A DNA stretch of 64,000 bases from Flavobacteriaceae bacterium UBA1903 (GTDB lineage Bacteria; Bacteroidota; Bacteroidia; Flavobacteriales; Flavobacteriaceae). This document shows, in pieces, positions 27,275-35,424 of the stretch. A program made the translations under genes and the position numbers. Position 1 is the first letter of the stretch. The number at the start of each line of letters is the position of its first letter. The notes beneath the pieces are model-generated. The model searched no databases and was not told where the DNA came from. It saw only the letters and a program-made list of their open reading frames with translations. The stretch covers positions 220,973-284,972 of the forward strand of contig DDGL01000016.1 of NCBI GenBank assembly GCA_002337605.1. The letters are read 5' to 3'.

Positions 27275-28303
27275 TTATTTAATGAGCACACTCTTGTATT
27301 TGGCTAAGTTTTTAAGGCAAATACCCGTTCCACGCACTACTGCACGTAAAGGATCTTCTGCGATATAAACTGGTAAATCTGTCTTCTGAGATAATCTTTT
27401 ATCCAGACCACGTAGCATAGATCCACCACCGGCAAGATAAATACCTGTGTTATAAATATCAGCCGCTAATTCTGGAGGAGTTTGCGATAAGGTTTCCATG
27501 ACAGCATCTTCGATACGAAGGATGGACTTGTCTAACGCTTTGGCAATTTCCCGGTAGCTGGTTTGTACTTGTTTCGGTTTTCCAGTAAGTAGATCTCGTC
27601 CCTGAACACTCATTTCTTCCGGAGGAAGCTCTAGGTCTTCGGTAGCAGCTCCAATCTGTATTTTTATTTTCTCAGCAGTACGTTCCCCAACATATAAATT
27701 GTGTTGCGTACGCATATAGTACACAATGTCGTTAGTGAAAACGTCTCCTGCAATTTTAACCGATTTGTCACATACAATTCCTCCAAGGGCGATCACAGCA
27801 ATTTCGGTAGTTCCACCTCCAATATCCACGACCATATTTCCTTTGGGTTGCATAATGTCTACGCCAATACCAATAGCGGCTGCCATAGGTTCGTGAATTA
27901 AGTACACTTCTTTACCGTTTACTCGTTCTGCACTTTCTTTTACTGCGCGCATCTCTACTTCTGTAATACCACTTGGAATGCAAATAACCATACGTAGAGA
28001 AGGAGTAAGCCATTTCTTTTTAAGCGCAGGAATATCTTTGATGAACATATTGATCATCTTTTCACTTGCATCAAAATCTGCAATCACACCATCTTTAAGC
28101 GGCCTTATCGTTTTTATATTTTCATGGGTTTTTCCTTGCATCATAGCAGCTTCACGCCCTACGGCAATAATTTTTCCCGTGCTACGATCACGAGCAACAA
28201 TTGACGGCGCATCTACCACAACTTTATCATTGTGGATGATGAGGGTATTTGCAGTACCAAGGTCAATGGCTATTTCTTCGGTGAGAAAGTCAAAAAATCC
28301 CAT
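27275..28303 (-). CDS. mreB: Actin-like rod shape protein MreB
   Basis: A 342-residue bacterial actin that orients the elongasome. The phosphate-1 motif IDLGTANTLI, phosphate-2 motif DIGGGTTEIAV and adenosine motif YLAGGGSMLRGLDKRLS are all present, and the N-terminal MGFFDF is a typical amphipathic membrane-binding end. It is first of the five-gene mre/mrd operon, with a candidate promoter between it and purH. Confidence 0.96.
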   Translation of the reverse strand: MGFFDFLTEEIAIDLGTANTLIIHNDKVVVDAPSIVARDRSTGKIIAVGREAAMMQGKTHENIKTIRPLKDGVIADFDASEKMINMFIKDIPALKKKWLTPSLRMVICIPSGITEVEMRAVKESAERVNGKEVYLIHEPMAAAIGIGVDIMQPKGNMVVDIGGGTTEIAVIALGGIVCDKSVKIAGDVFTNDIVYYMRTQHNLYVGERTAEKIKIQIGAATEDLELPPEEMSVQGRDLLTGKPKQVQTSYREIAKALDKSILRIEDAVMETLSQTPPELAADIYNTGIYLAGGGSMLRGLDKRLSQKTDLPVYIAEDPLRAVVRGTGICLKNLAKYKSVLIK

Positions 28304-28353
28304 AAATTTTGAGGTCGGTATAAAAAATTAATCTTTCAAGTGTGCAATCCTAA

Positions 28354-28361
28354 CAAATGTA
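28354..28361 (-). promoter_or_regulatory. Candidate -7 box for the mreB operon
   Basis: On the minus strand this reads TACATTTG, an exact TAnnTTTG match, about 50 bases before the mreB start and just after the purH stop. No good -33 element was seen, so read-through from purH remains possible. Confidence 0.4.
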
Positions 28362-28367
28362 ACAAAA

Positions 28368-29900
28368 TTAGTGTTTAAAGTGTCGGGTTCCGGTAAATAC
28401 CATAGACATTTCGTTATTATTACAATAATCTACGCTTAACTGGTCTTTTATGGAGCCTCCCGGCTGGATTACAGCTTTAATTCCCGCTTTATCTGCAATC
28501 TCAACACAGTCTGGAAACGGGAAAAATGCATCACTCGCCATCACAGCACCGTCAAGATTAAATTTAAAACCGTTTGCCTTTTCAATGGCTTGGCGTAACG
28601 CGTCTACGCGGCTTGTTTGTCCAGTTCCACTTGCGCACAATTGTTTGTTTTTTGCTAAAACAATCGTATTACTCTTTGTGTGTTTACAAATTTTAGAAGC
28701 AAACATCAAGTCTTCTAACTCCCTGTTGTCGGGTTTATTGTTGGTGGCGTGTGTTAATTCTGAAATCGTATCTGTTTTGTGATCTTTTTCCTGGACAAGT
28801 ACCCCGTTTAAACAAGTTCTCACGGTAGTTTCAGGAAGTTCTGCCTCTTTTTGAATCAATAGGATTCTATTCTTTTTTCCTTTTAAAATTCCTTCAGCTT
28901 CTTCAGAAAAAGAAGGGGCAATCACTACTTCACAAAATAGCTTGTGGATTTCATCGGCCGTAGGCGCATCAATTTCAGTATTACTGATTAAAATACCACC
29001 AAATGCTGAAACCGGATCGCCAGCCAGGGCATCATTGTACGCATCCAGAACAGTATCGCGTTGCGCAATCCCACAGGCGTTGTTATGTTTTAAAATGGCA
29101 AAGGTTGGTGCCTCGCCTTTAAATTCATTCATTAAATTAACTGCAGCGTCTACATCTAGCAGGTTGTTGTAGCTTAGTTCTTTTCCGTGCAGTTTGTCGA
29201 ACATAGCTTCAAAATCACCAAAGAAGAACCCTTTCTGGTGCGGATTTTCACCATAACGCAATACTTTTCCGTTGGTTTCGCTAATTTTCAATGAGGGTAT
29301 CGAATGATCGCTGTTGAAATAATTGAAAATAGCGCTATCATAATGTGAAGAAACATTAAAGGCTTTTGCTGCATAACGTTTTCTGTCTGCCATAGAAACT
29401 TCACCTTCGTTTTTGGAAATTACATGTAAGAAGTCTTCATAATCTTCCATCGAAGAGACACAAATGGTGTCTTTAAAGTTTTTGGCTGCTGCGCGGATTA
29501 ACGAAATACCACCAATATCAATTTTTTCAATGATATCCTGTTCAGAAGCCCCAGATGCTACGGTTTTTTCAAACGGATACAAATCCACAATAACCACATC
29601 CAACTGCGGAATGTTGTATTGTCCCATTTCACGTACATCACTTTCGTTATCCTGACGGTTTAAAATGCCTCCAAAGACCTTTGGGTGTAATGTTTTTACA
29701 CGTCCGCCCAAGATAGAAGGATAGTCAGTTACATCTTCCACTGGGATTACGTTAATGCCCAGGTCGTTAATAAATTTTTGTGTGCCTCCTGTGGAATATA
29801 TTGTCACACCCAGGGCATCCAGTTTATTAACGATGGGACCTAATCCATCTTTGTGAAATACTGAAATTAATGCTGAAGAAATCTTTTTGGTATCGCTCAT
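28368..29900 (-). CDS. purH: Bifunctional AICAR formyltransferase/IMP cyclohydrolase
   Basis: A 510-residue enzyme for the last two steps of purine synthesis. The N-terminal MGS-like cyclohydrolase domain contains STGGTQKFIND and GGRVKTLHPKVFGGIL (about residues 35-85). The C-terminal formyltransferase domain has LRYGENPHQKG and FAILKHNNACGIA (His/Lys/Asn catalytic area near 265-275). The length and motif order match PurH. It precedes the mre operon on the same strand and is divergent from the MacB-type permease. Confidence 0.96.
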   Translation of the reverse strand: MSDTKKISSALISVFHKDGLGPIVNKLDALGVTIYSTGGTQKFINDLGINVIPVEDVTDYPSILGGRVKTLHPKVFGGILNRQDNESDVREMGQYNIPQLDVVIVDLYPFEKTVASGASEQDIIEKIDIGGISLIRAAAKNFKDTICVSSMEDYEDFLHVISKNEGEVSMADRKRYAAKAFNVSSHYDSAIFNYFNSDHSIPSLKISETNGKVLRYGENPHQKGFFFGDFEAMFDKLHGKELSYNNLLDVDAAVNLMNEFKGEAPTFAILKHNNACGIAQRDTVLDAYNDALAGDPVSAFGGILISNTEIDAPTADEIHKLFCEVVIAPSFSEEAEGILKGKKNRILLIQKEAELPETTVRTCLNGVLVQEKDHKTDTISELTHATNNKPDNRELEDLMFASKICKHTKSNTIVLAKNKQLCASGTGQTSRVDALRQAIEKANGFKFNLDGAVMASDAFFPFPDCVEIADKAGIKAVIQPGGSIKDQLSVDYCNNNEMSMVFTGTRHFKH

Positions 29901-29972
29901 AACTTTTGGTACTGAAGTCTGGTTTTAAAAAATAGAACTGCTTTGGCTTTTGGCTTTACAGAATTTAAGGTG

Positions 29973-30004
29973 CAAAAATACATATTACGCATCGTTTTTT
30001 GTAA
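29973..30004 (-). promoter_or_regulatory. Candidate promoter for purH
   Basis: The minus strand reads TATTTTTG at 29973-29980, an exact -7 match, with a weak TTA element about 21 bases upstream. The leader to the purH ATG is about 70 bases. Confidence 0.4.
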
Positions 30005-30075
30005 CGAATGTTAACAGAAAGCGTCCTACTTTTCATAACTTTATCAATAGAACAGGATACGCTAAACAGCCAACC

Positions 30076-31332
30076 ATGCTAATTTACCTTCGAGTACTTA
30101 AAGAAAGCTTTAATTTTGCAGTAAACGCGCTCAAAAACAATAAGTTGAGAACCTTCTTGTCGTTAGTAGGCGTGACTATTGGAATATTTTCAATCATAGC
30201 AGTTCTGGCTGCTGTAGATTCTTTAAAGAAGGAGATTGACGGTAGTTTGAGTTCGTTAGACAATAGCACAATGTATTTAGGGCGGTTTTCTTTCGGCCCA
30301 ACCGATGTGCCTCGATGGAAATCTGAGCAGTTTCCCGATGTAACGTACGAAGAATACCAATACTTAAAAAGAAGTGTGCCGGACGTCAAGGCGATATCGT
30401 ATACGCTGAACGTTCCTCAGGAAACGATGAAGTTTGAAGACGCCTCTGTAAGCAATGTGCAAATTGGAGCTGTAACTCATGAATATTATGAAATAGAAGC
30501 CCTGGATATTGCCGAAGGACGTTTTTTTAACGAAACCGAAAGTTTTAGTGGTAATAATGTGGCAGTAATTGGGGACGAAATTGCGAATGTACTTTTTGGG
30601 ACCGCCGTGCAGGCCATAGGAAAACAGGCGAGACTGTACGGAAGAAAATTTACGATCATAGGGGTGCTAAAAAAAGAGGGGTCCTCGCTTTTTGGGGGGT
30701 CTCGAGATACTGCTGCGTATATTCCTGTAAATGCTGTGCGTAAAGTTTTTGGTAATAGTAATAGAAACCTGTTTCCGTTCATTGTATTAAAGCCTGAAAA
30801 AGATGTGGAAGCCGAAGAGTTTATTGCAATGCTTTCTCAGAAACTCAGAATGGCGCGCGGTATGAAACCTGACGAAATTGACAACTTTTTTGTAAACCAG
30901 CTAAAAGGTTTTACCGATCTTATAGACAACATAACAGGGCAGATGAATATTATTGGCTTGATTATTAGTGGCTTTTCACTGCTAGTTGGAGGGTTTGGAA
31001 TTGCCAACATTATGTTTGTGAGCGTAAAAGAGCGAACAAACCTGATTGGGATTCAAAAATCGTTGGGAGCAAAGAACAGGTTTATCCTATTTCAATTTTT
31101 ATTTGAAGCGGTAATTCTTGCAGTAATTGGGGGGTTAATTGGACTCTTTCTTGTGTTTATCGTTTCGATAGTGGCATCTTCCTTTACGGGCGATTTTGAG
31201 TTTGTGTTATCACCTTGGAATATGTTTATAGGTACTGCAATTTCAGCAGCTATAGGTCTTATTTCTGGTATTCTTCCGGCAATTTCGGCTTCTAAGCTGG
31301 ATCCTGTGGAAGCCATCAGAACAGGTATGTAG
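30076..31332 (+). CDS. MacB/FtsX-type ABC transporter permease
   Basis: A 418-residue permease of the type VII (MacB-like) ABC class. From ATG 30076 it begins with a short amphipathic stretch, then helix 1 (TFLSLVGVTIGIFSIIAVLAAV). A long periplasmic MacB_PCD domain (about residues 50-270) follows, then three C-terminal helices of the FtsX domain containing GIANIMFVSVKERT and the final LDPVEAIRTGM typical of this family. An earlier in-frame start at 29950 would add an implausible tail. No ATPase gene is adjacent. Function may be efflux, lipoprotein handling or mechanotransmission. Confidence 0.9.
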   Translation: MLIYLRVLKESFNFAVNALKNNKLRTFLSLVGVTIGIFSIIAVLAAVDSLKKEIDGSLSSLDNSTMYLGRFSFGPTDVPRWKSEQFPDVTYEEYQYLKRSVPDVKAISYTLNVPQETMKFEDASVSNVQIGAVTHEYYEIEALDIAEGRFFNETESFSGNNVAVIGDEIANVLFGTAVQAIGKQARLYGRKFTIIGVLKKEGSSLFGGSRDTAAYIPVNAVRKVFGNSNRNLFPFIVLKPEKDVEAEEFIAMLSQKLRMARGMKPDEIDNFFVNQLKGFTDLIDNITGQMNIIGLIISGFSLLVGGFGIANIMFVSVKERTNLIGIQKSLGAKNRFILFQFLFEAVILAVIGGLIGLFLVFIVSIVASSFTGDFEFVLSPWNMFIGTAISAAIGLISGILPAISASKLDPVEAIRTGM

Positions 31333-31357
31333 CCGCCGAAAGAGGAACTTATTCTCG

Positions 31358-31813
31358 CTAGAGAATTTCTGCCACTTTTTCATTCACCCACTCCAAAAAC
31401 TTTTCATCTTCTTTAGAAAAAGGGTCGGCTATGTGTGAATCTATATCTATTTGGCCTATGTTTTTTCCATCTTTAAATAACGGTATAACGATTTCAGCCT
31501 TTACATACATACTACACGCTATGTAGTTGTTTTGTGCTTTTACATCGGCTACCACAAAATTCTCATTGCTCTCAGCTACTTGTCCGCAAATCCCTTTGCC
31601 AAAAGGAATAACGGTATGCTCTGTGGGTTCTCCCGCAAATGCTTTTAAATGCAGCGTTCTGGCTTCGTGATTGGCAAAATAAAATCCAACCCAGTCATAG
31701 TATCCAATAGTAGTTTGCAGTACCTCACAAACTTGTGTGAGACGGTTGTCTACCGTTTCTTCTTCATTGTGTAAGATGGCTGCGACTCGGGGTTGTAAAT
31801 TCTTAAATGGCAT
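31358..31813 (-). CDS. GAF-domain protein, free methionine-R-sulfoxide reductase-like
   Basis: A 151-residue single GAF domain protein resembling fRMsr (YebR), which reduces free Met-R-sulfoxide. The family stretches FGKGICGQVAE, NNYIACSMYVKAEIVIPL and GQIDIDSHIADPFSKEDEKFL are clear. Cys76 and Cys100 have the 24-residue spacing of E. coli Cys94 and Cys118, but the position matching Cys84 is His66. It may therefore recycle its disulfide differently. Convergent with the permease; promoter region shared with xrtF. Confidence 0.85.
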   Translation of the reverse strand: MPFKNLQPRVAAILHNEEETVDNRLTQVCEVLQTTIGYYDWVGFYFANHEARTLHLKAFAGEPTEHTVIPFGKGICGQVAESNENFVVADVKAQNNYIACSMYVKAEIVIPLFKDGKNIGQIDIDSHIADPFSKEDEKFLEWVNEKVAEIL

Positions 31814-31866
31814 AATGTTTTTTTATAAGATTATTTACTGAAATGGTTACTTCAGTAAGACCATAA

Positions 31867-31874
31867 CAAATGTA
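31867..31874 (-). promoter_or_regulatory. Candidate -7 box for the GAF gene
   Basis: The minus strand reads TACATTTG, an exact TAnnTTTG match, 53 bases upstream of the start; the -33 region is weak. Confidence 0.4.
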
Positions 31875-31910
31875 TTTCAAAACCTTCATTTTTAGGAAAT
31901 TTAAATGCTG

Positions 31911-31918
31911 TATTTTTG
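31911..31918 (+). promoter_or_regulatory. Candidate -7 box for xrtF
   Basis: TATTTTTG is an exact -7 match 10 bases before the ATG, which would give a very short leader. A T-rich -33 area (ATTT) lies 19 bases upstream. Confidence 0.45.
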
Positions 31919-31928
31919 TTAAAACCGA

Positions 31929-32477
31929 ATGAAACAACTTTTCAGCAAATACAAATCTGTTGTGCTCTTTTTGCTTCTTTTTTTAGGAAGTTATTTAGTG
32001 TTGAGTTTAGTATATGGATTTTATTTACAGCTTTCAAAAAACGGAAATTACGCTCCGGATTTTATTACAAACCTTGTAGCCAAGCAAAGTAGCGCTGTGA
32101 TGGAAGGGTTTGGATATTCGGCCCAAGTGGTGCCACATCCCAATCAGCCCTCTATGAAATTATTTGTAGAAGGAAAATTTTTAGCAAGAATTGTTGAGGG
32201 GTGCAACGCGCTTAGTATTATAATTTTGTTTGTTTCTTTTATCATTGCATTTGCACAGGGCTTCAAAAAAACACTGCTGTATATTTTTGCGGGGATCATT
32301 ATCATTTACGCTGTAAATATTCTCCGCATTGCTATTCTTGCTATTGCTTTACATGTCTATCCAGAATATCAACATGCACTGCACGGGGTAGTTTTTCCAG
32401 GAATTATATACGGGATGGTTTTCTTGTTATGGTTTATTTGGGTGCGCTTATTAACCCCTAAAAAAGTACAAGAATGA
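31929..32477 (+). CDS. xrtF: Exosortase family protein XrtF
   Basis: A 182-residue, about five-helix membrane protein of the exosortase/archaeosortase superfamily, thought to cut sorted surface proteins near a C-terminal tail. The conserved catalytic set is present: Cys92 in EGCNALSI, Arg133 in VNILRIA and His152 in ALHGVVFPG. XrtF is the type found in Flavobacteriia. Its stop overlaps the start of the XrtF-associated protein (ATGA). No PEP-CTERM-like target gene is evident next to it. Confidence 0.9.
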   Translation: MKQLFSKYKSVVLFLLLFLGSYLVLSLVYGFYLQLSKNGNYAPDFITNLVAKQSSAVMEGFGYSAQVVPHPNQPSMKLFVEGKFLARIVEGCNALSIIILFVSFIIAFAQGFKKTLLYIFAGIIIIYAVNILRIAILAIALHVYPEYQHALHGVVFPGIIYGMVFLLWFIWVRLLTPKKVQE

Positions 32478-32908
32478 GCAAGGGCTTAAAAATATCTTTT
32501 CTTTTGGTGGGACTTTTATTTTTGGTCCTTATTAGGCTCTATGAAGAAACGTTGTTTTATGACCCACTGCTAAATTTTTTTAAAACTGATCACACAACAC
32601 AGCCGTTACCTGATTTTGAAACAGGCAAGCTGCTTGCCAATGTCTTCCTGCGCTTCTTGCTGAATGGGATGATCTCAATTGGGATTATTTGGGTGATTTT
32701 TCAACGAAAAGGGGTTGTGAAATTTTCAATACTACTCTATCTGGTTATACTCGTAATGCTTATCACAGCATTCTTTATCTTGCTGAATACCTCCGAAGCC
32801 GGGGAGTATTTCCCGTTGTTTTATGTGAGAAGATTCTTGATTCAACCATTGCTTTTATTCTTGCTGGTACCCGCATTTTACCTACAGCGAGTTAACAATA
32901 GTTTATAA
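32474..32908 (+). CDS. Exosortase F system-associated membrane protein
   Basis: A 144-residue polytopic protein (about four hydrophobic segments) whose gene overlaps xrtF by four bases. The arrangement and residues such as RLYEETLFYDPLLNFFK and YVRRFLIQPLLLFLLVPAFY fit the flavobacterial family found almost only next to xrtF. It is presumed to be an accessory or partner of the sortase-like enzyme, with no known activity. Confidence 0.85.
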   Translation: MSKGLKISFLLVGLLFLVLIRLYEETLFYDPLLNFFKTDHTTQPLPDFETGKLLANVFLRFLLNGMISIGIIWVIFQRKGVVKFSILLYLVILVMLITAFFILLNTSEAGEYFPLFYVRRFLIQPLLLFLLVPAFYLQRVNNSL

Positions 32909-32927
32909 CAAAAAGATTTAAAAGTTG

Positions 32928-32935
32928 TAACTTTG
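32928..32935 (+). promoter_or_regulatory. Candidate -7 box for the DUF3347 gene
   Basis: TAACTTTG is an exact TAnnTTTG match 18 bases before the ATG at 32954. This suggests the metal-related genes have a transcript separate from xrtF. Confidence 0.45.
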
Positions 32936-32953
32936 TTTCTCAAATAAAAAATA

Positions 32954-33508
32954 ATGAAATTGAACTATTTTATACCAGTATTTTTGGTAGTGTTTGCGTT
33001 CACTTCTTGTAAGAACGACACCAAAAAAGAAACTCCTGAAACTGTTGAAGTTACTTCTGGCGATGAGGTTACTCAGTCTAACAGTAAAAAACCAACCATT
33101 GGTGATGTAGCATTTAACGACCCAAAAATGGCAGTGGTTTTTCGTGAATACCTGGGATTAAAAGATGCCCTGGTAGGAACCAATGCAGCACAGGCAGGAG
33201 CGTCTGCTGCAAGGTTAGTAACTGCGTTTGCAACTATGGACGAAGCAACTGAGGCTTCAAAAGCTGCTAAGAATATAGTAGAAGCATCCAATATAGAAGA
33301 GCAGCGAACAGCATTTGTGCCGTTAACTTCAGCTGTTGAAGCTATGCTGGATGGCGAAATAGCCTCAGGAACTATTTATAAACAATACTGTCCTATGGCA
33401 TTCGATAATACAGGTGCCTCCTGGCTAAGTGTTAGTAGTGACATTATGAATCCTTATTTTGGAGATAAAATGTTACGTTGCGGCCGTATTGATGGTAAGA
33501 TTGAATAA
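32954..33508 (+). CDS. DUF3347 lipoprotein (metal-associated)
   Basis: A 184-residue lipoprotein (lipobox FTSC, near residue 19) with an acidic/Thr linker followed by a DUF3347 domain. The domain contains FREYLGLKDALVGTNAAQA and the C-terminal YCPMAFDNTGASWLSVSS and NPYFGDKMLRCG. DUF3347 domains are often attached to or next to copper/silver efflux proteins. The Cys/Met-containing ends YCPM and KMLRC are candidate soft-metal ligands (inference). It is followed by a UPF0718 permease, a HYC_CC_PP protein, a TonB receptor and an HMA protein. Confidence 0.88.
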   Translation: MKLNYFIPVFLVVFAFTSCKNDTKKETPETVEVTSGDEVTQSNSKKPTIGDVAFNDPKMAVVFREYLGLKDALVGTNAAQAGASAARLVTAFATMDEATEASKAAKNIVEASNIEEQRTAFVPLTSAVEAMLDGEIASGTIYKQYCPMAFDNTGASWLSVSSDIMNPYFGDKMLRCGRIDGKIE

Positions 33509-33581
33509 CACCTTCAAAATACGTTTTTTCGTTGTATTGGGTTGAATTTTAATTTTCTTGATTTTCTGAAAAAATAAAACA

Positions 33582-34808
33582 ATGCATTCTTTTCTAAAAC
33601 AGTGGGCAGAAGCAGCATACACCAGTGCAGGTTTCTTCTGGATGGCACTATGGGCATTTATATTAGGTTATATAATAAGTAGTATGATCCAGGTTTTTGT
33701 GACTGAAAAGAGAATGCAAGAAACTATGGGCAAGAATGAAGGGAAGAGCGTCCTGTTGGGTACTTTTTTTGGCTTTATTAGCAGTTCTTGCAGTTTTGCA
33801 GCATTGGCATCTACAAAATCACTTTTTAAAAAAGGGGCAAGCTTTGTATCCTCTATGGCTTTTTTATTAGCATCTACCAATTTAGTATTAGAATTGGGGA
33901 TCATCATTTCCATTTTTTTGGGATGGCAATTTGTAGTTGGAGAATATGTGGGAGGCGTGTTACTTATTTTAATCGTTTGGATCTTAATCCGAATTATTAG
34001 CCCAAAAAAACTCATCAAAAAAGCCCGAAAAAACCTTCAGGATGATGAGGCAGAAAACACAACAGACGAAACTTCCTGGAGGCAAAAAATAACCTCAACC
34101 AAAGGATGGGTAAAAGTTTCCAGGCAATATAAAATGGAGTGGGGGATGGTGTGGAAAGATGTTACCGTAGGTTTTACTATTGCGGGAATTGTAGCTGCTT
34201 TTGTACCCGAAAGTTTTTTTCAAGCTCTTTTTGTAAATAGCGGGCAAGGCACTACAGATTTTACTTTTCTAGAAGTATTGGAACACGTTGTAGTTGGACC
34301 TGTAGCAGCTTTTTTAACCTTTATTGGGTCTATGGGCAACATTCCATTGGCTGCTCTTTTGTTTGGCAAAGGTGTAAGCTTTGCCGGAGTAATGGCATTT
34401 ATTTTTAGTGATTTGGTGGTATTTCCAGTTTTGAGAATTAATGCAAAATATTACGGTTGGAACATGTCTTTATTTATCGTGTTTTTACTGTTTACTGCGT
34501 TGGTTGGAACCTCCATAACTTTGCATTACACATTCGACTTTTTTAATATTTTGCCAGATCCATCTCAGGTTACCTTAGGAGAGGGCGCTTATTTTAAGGT
34601 AGACTATACATTCTTTTTAAATATTGCTTTTTTATTGATTTCAGCATACCTTATCTATTTAGGATTTTTTAAAAAGACAGATGTGGAGCATACAATGGGT
34701 GAAATGGCACCTAAAAGCAAGCTGTTGGAGACTATTTTAAAGTATGCAGCGTTTATATGTTATGTGTGGCTTGCAGGAGGCTTGTGTTTAAAACTATTTC
34801 TCAATTGA
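33582..34808 (+). CDS. UPF0718 (DUF318)-family permease
   Basis: A 408-residue membrane protein of the UPF0718/ArsP-like permease family, about ten helices in two halves joined by a basic, charged loop (about residues 140-190). The hallmark SSSCSFAA lies at 67-74 (the Cys is the likely metal or metalloid contact), and the second half holds the matching GSMGNIPLAALLFGKG loop. Related ArsP proteins export organoarsenicals; the substrate here is unknown and, from context, may be a soft metal. It follows the DUF3347 lipoprotein after 73 bases. Confidence 0.85.
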   Translation: MHSFLKQWAEAAYTSAGFFWMALWAFILGYIISSMIQVFVTEKRMQETMGKNEGKSVLLGTFFGFISSSCSFAALASTKSLFKKGASFVSSMAFLLASTNLVLELGIIISIFLGWQFVVGEYVGGVLLILIVWILIRIISPKKLIKKARKNLQDDEAENTTDETSWRQKITSTKGWVKVSRQYKMEWGMVWKDVTVGFTIAGIVAAFVPESFFQALFVNSGQGTTDFTFLEVLEHVVVGPVAAFLTFIGSMGNIPLAALLFGKGVSFAGVMAFIFSDLVVFPVLRINAKYYGWNMSLFIVFLLFTALVGTSITLHYTFDFFNILPDPSQVTLGEGAYFKVDYTFFLNIAFLLISAYLIYLGFFKKTDVEHTMGEMAPKSKLLETILKYAAFICYVWLAGGLCLKLFLN

Positions 34809-34876
34809 ACCGTTCTGAAAATTTCTACAAAAACGAAAAATTTAAAATGTAAATCCCTTTTTGTATTTTTACACCA

Positions 34877-35299
34877 ATGAAAAAAATAGTTTCCATATTC
34901 ATGTGTTTGTTACTCCTTGCGAGTACGAGTGGCGTTGCATACGCCCAGCACTTTTGTGGAGATTTTGAAATGATGGCAACTGTAACGTTAGGGGAGGAAA
35001 AACTCTCCTGCGGTATGGCAGCAGAAGCCCACGACGATAGTTGTGATACTGAAGGTGCTGAAAAAGCTGAAGACCATACTTGTTGCGATAACCAGTACAC
35101 CAAAATAACTACAGACGATAATTTTAACGCATCACAAGATACATTTCATCTGCCTGCTAATTTTGTAGCAGCATTTGTTTCTGTATTTATAATGCCAACT
35201 GAAACTACTACAACCTCTAAAATTGTAGCTTTTTCAGAATACAATCCTCCTTCTCTCATAAAGAACATTCCCGTGCTTTATGAAACTTTCCTTATTTGA
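34877..35299 (+). CDS. HYC_CC_PP family secreted protein
   Basis: A 140-residue exported protein (signal peptide about 1-24) with the three landmarks of the HYC_CC_PP family: HFC at residues 25-27, CC at 69-70 and PP at 124-125. In between is a Cys/His/Asp/Glu-rich stretch (Cys45, Cys56, His67). This composition strongly suggests metal binding, most likely copper or another soft metal (inference). The gene is upstream of a TonB-dependent receptor, the pairing usually seen, so it may hand metal to or sense metal for that receptor. Confidence 0.85.
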   Translation: MKKIVSIFMCLLLLASTSGVAYAQHFCGDFEMMATVTLGEEKLSCGMAAEAHDDSCDTEGAEKAEDHTCCDNQYTKITTDDNFNASQDTFHLPANFVAAFVSVFIMPTETTTTSKIVAFSEYNPPSLIKNIPVLYETFLI

Positions 35300-35312
35300 T
35301 TTTTAATGCAGC

Positions 35313-35364
35313 GGTTCGTAATGACGAACCCTTCCTGAAACTCCCAAAAGTATTTTTCGGGAGT
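35313..35364 (+). promoter_or_regulatory. Two consecutive stem-loops upstream of the TonB receptor
   Basis: GGTTCGT/ACGAACC (35313-35330, 4-base loop) is followed by ACTCCCAAAA paired with TTTCGGGAGT (35340-35364, one mismatch). Neither is followed by a T-run, so a simple terminator is unlikely; a processing site or leader structure is possible. Confidence 0.4.
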
Positions 35365-35367
35365 AAA

Positions 35368-35384
35368 TGTTGTATTGTACAACA
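35368..35384. promoter_or_regulatory. Operator-like palindrome upstream of the TonB receptor
   Basis: TGTTGTA and TACAACA form a perfect 7-base inverted repeat with a 3-base spacer, 40 bases before the receptor start. Its position suits a repressor site. Confidence 0.4.
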
Positions 35385-35424
35385 CATTAAAAATTTCAAT
35401 TAATCTTTTAAAAAGATACTAATA

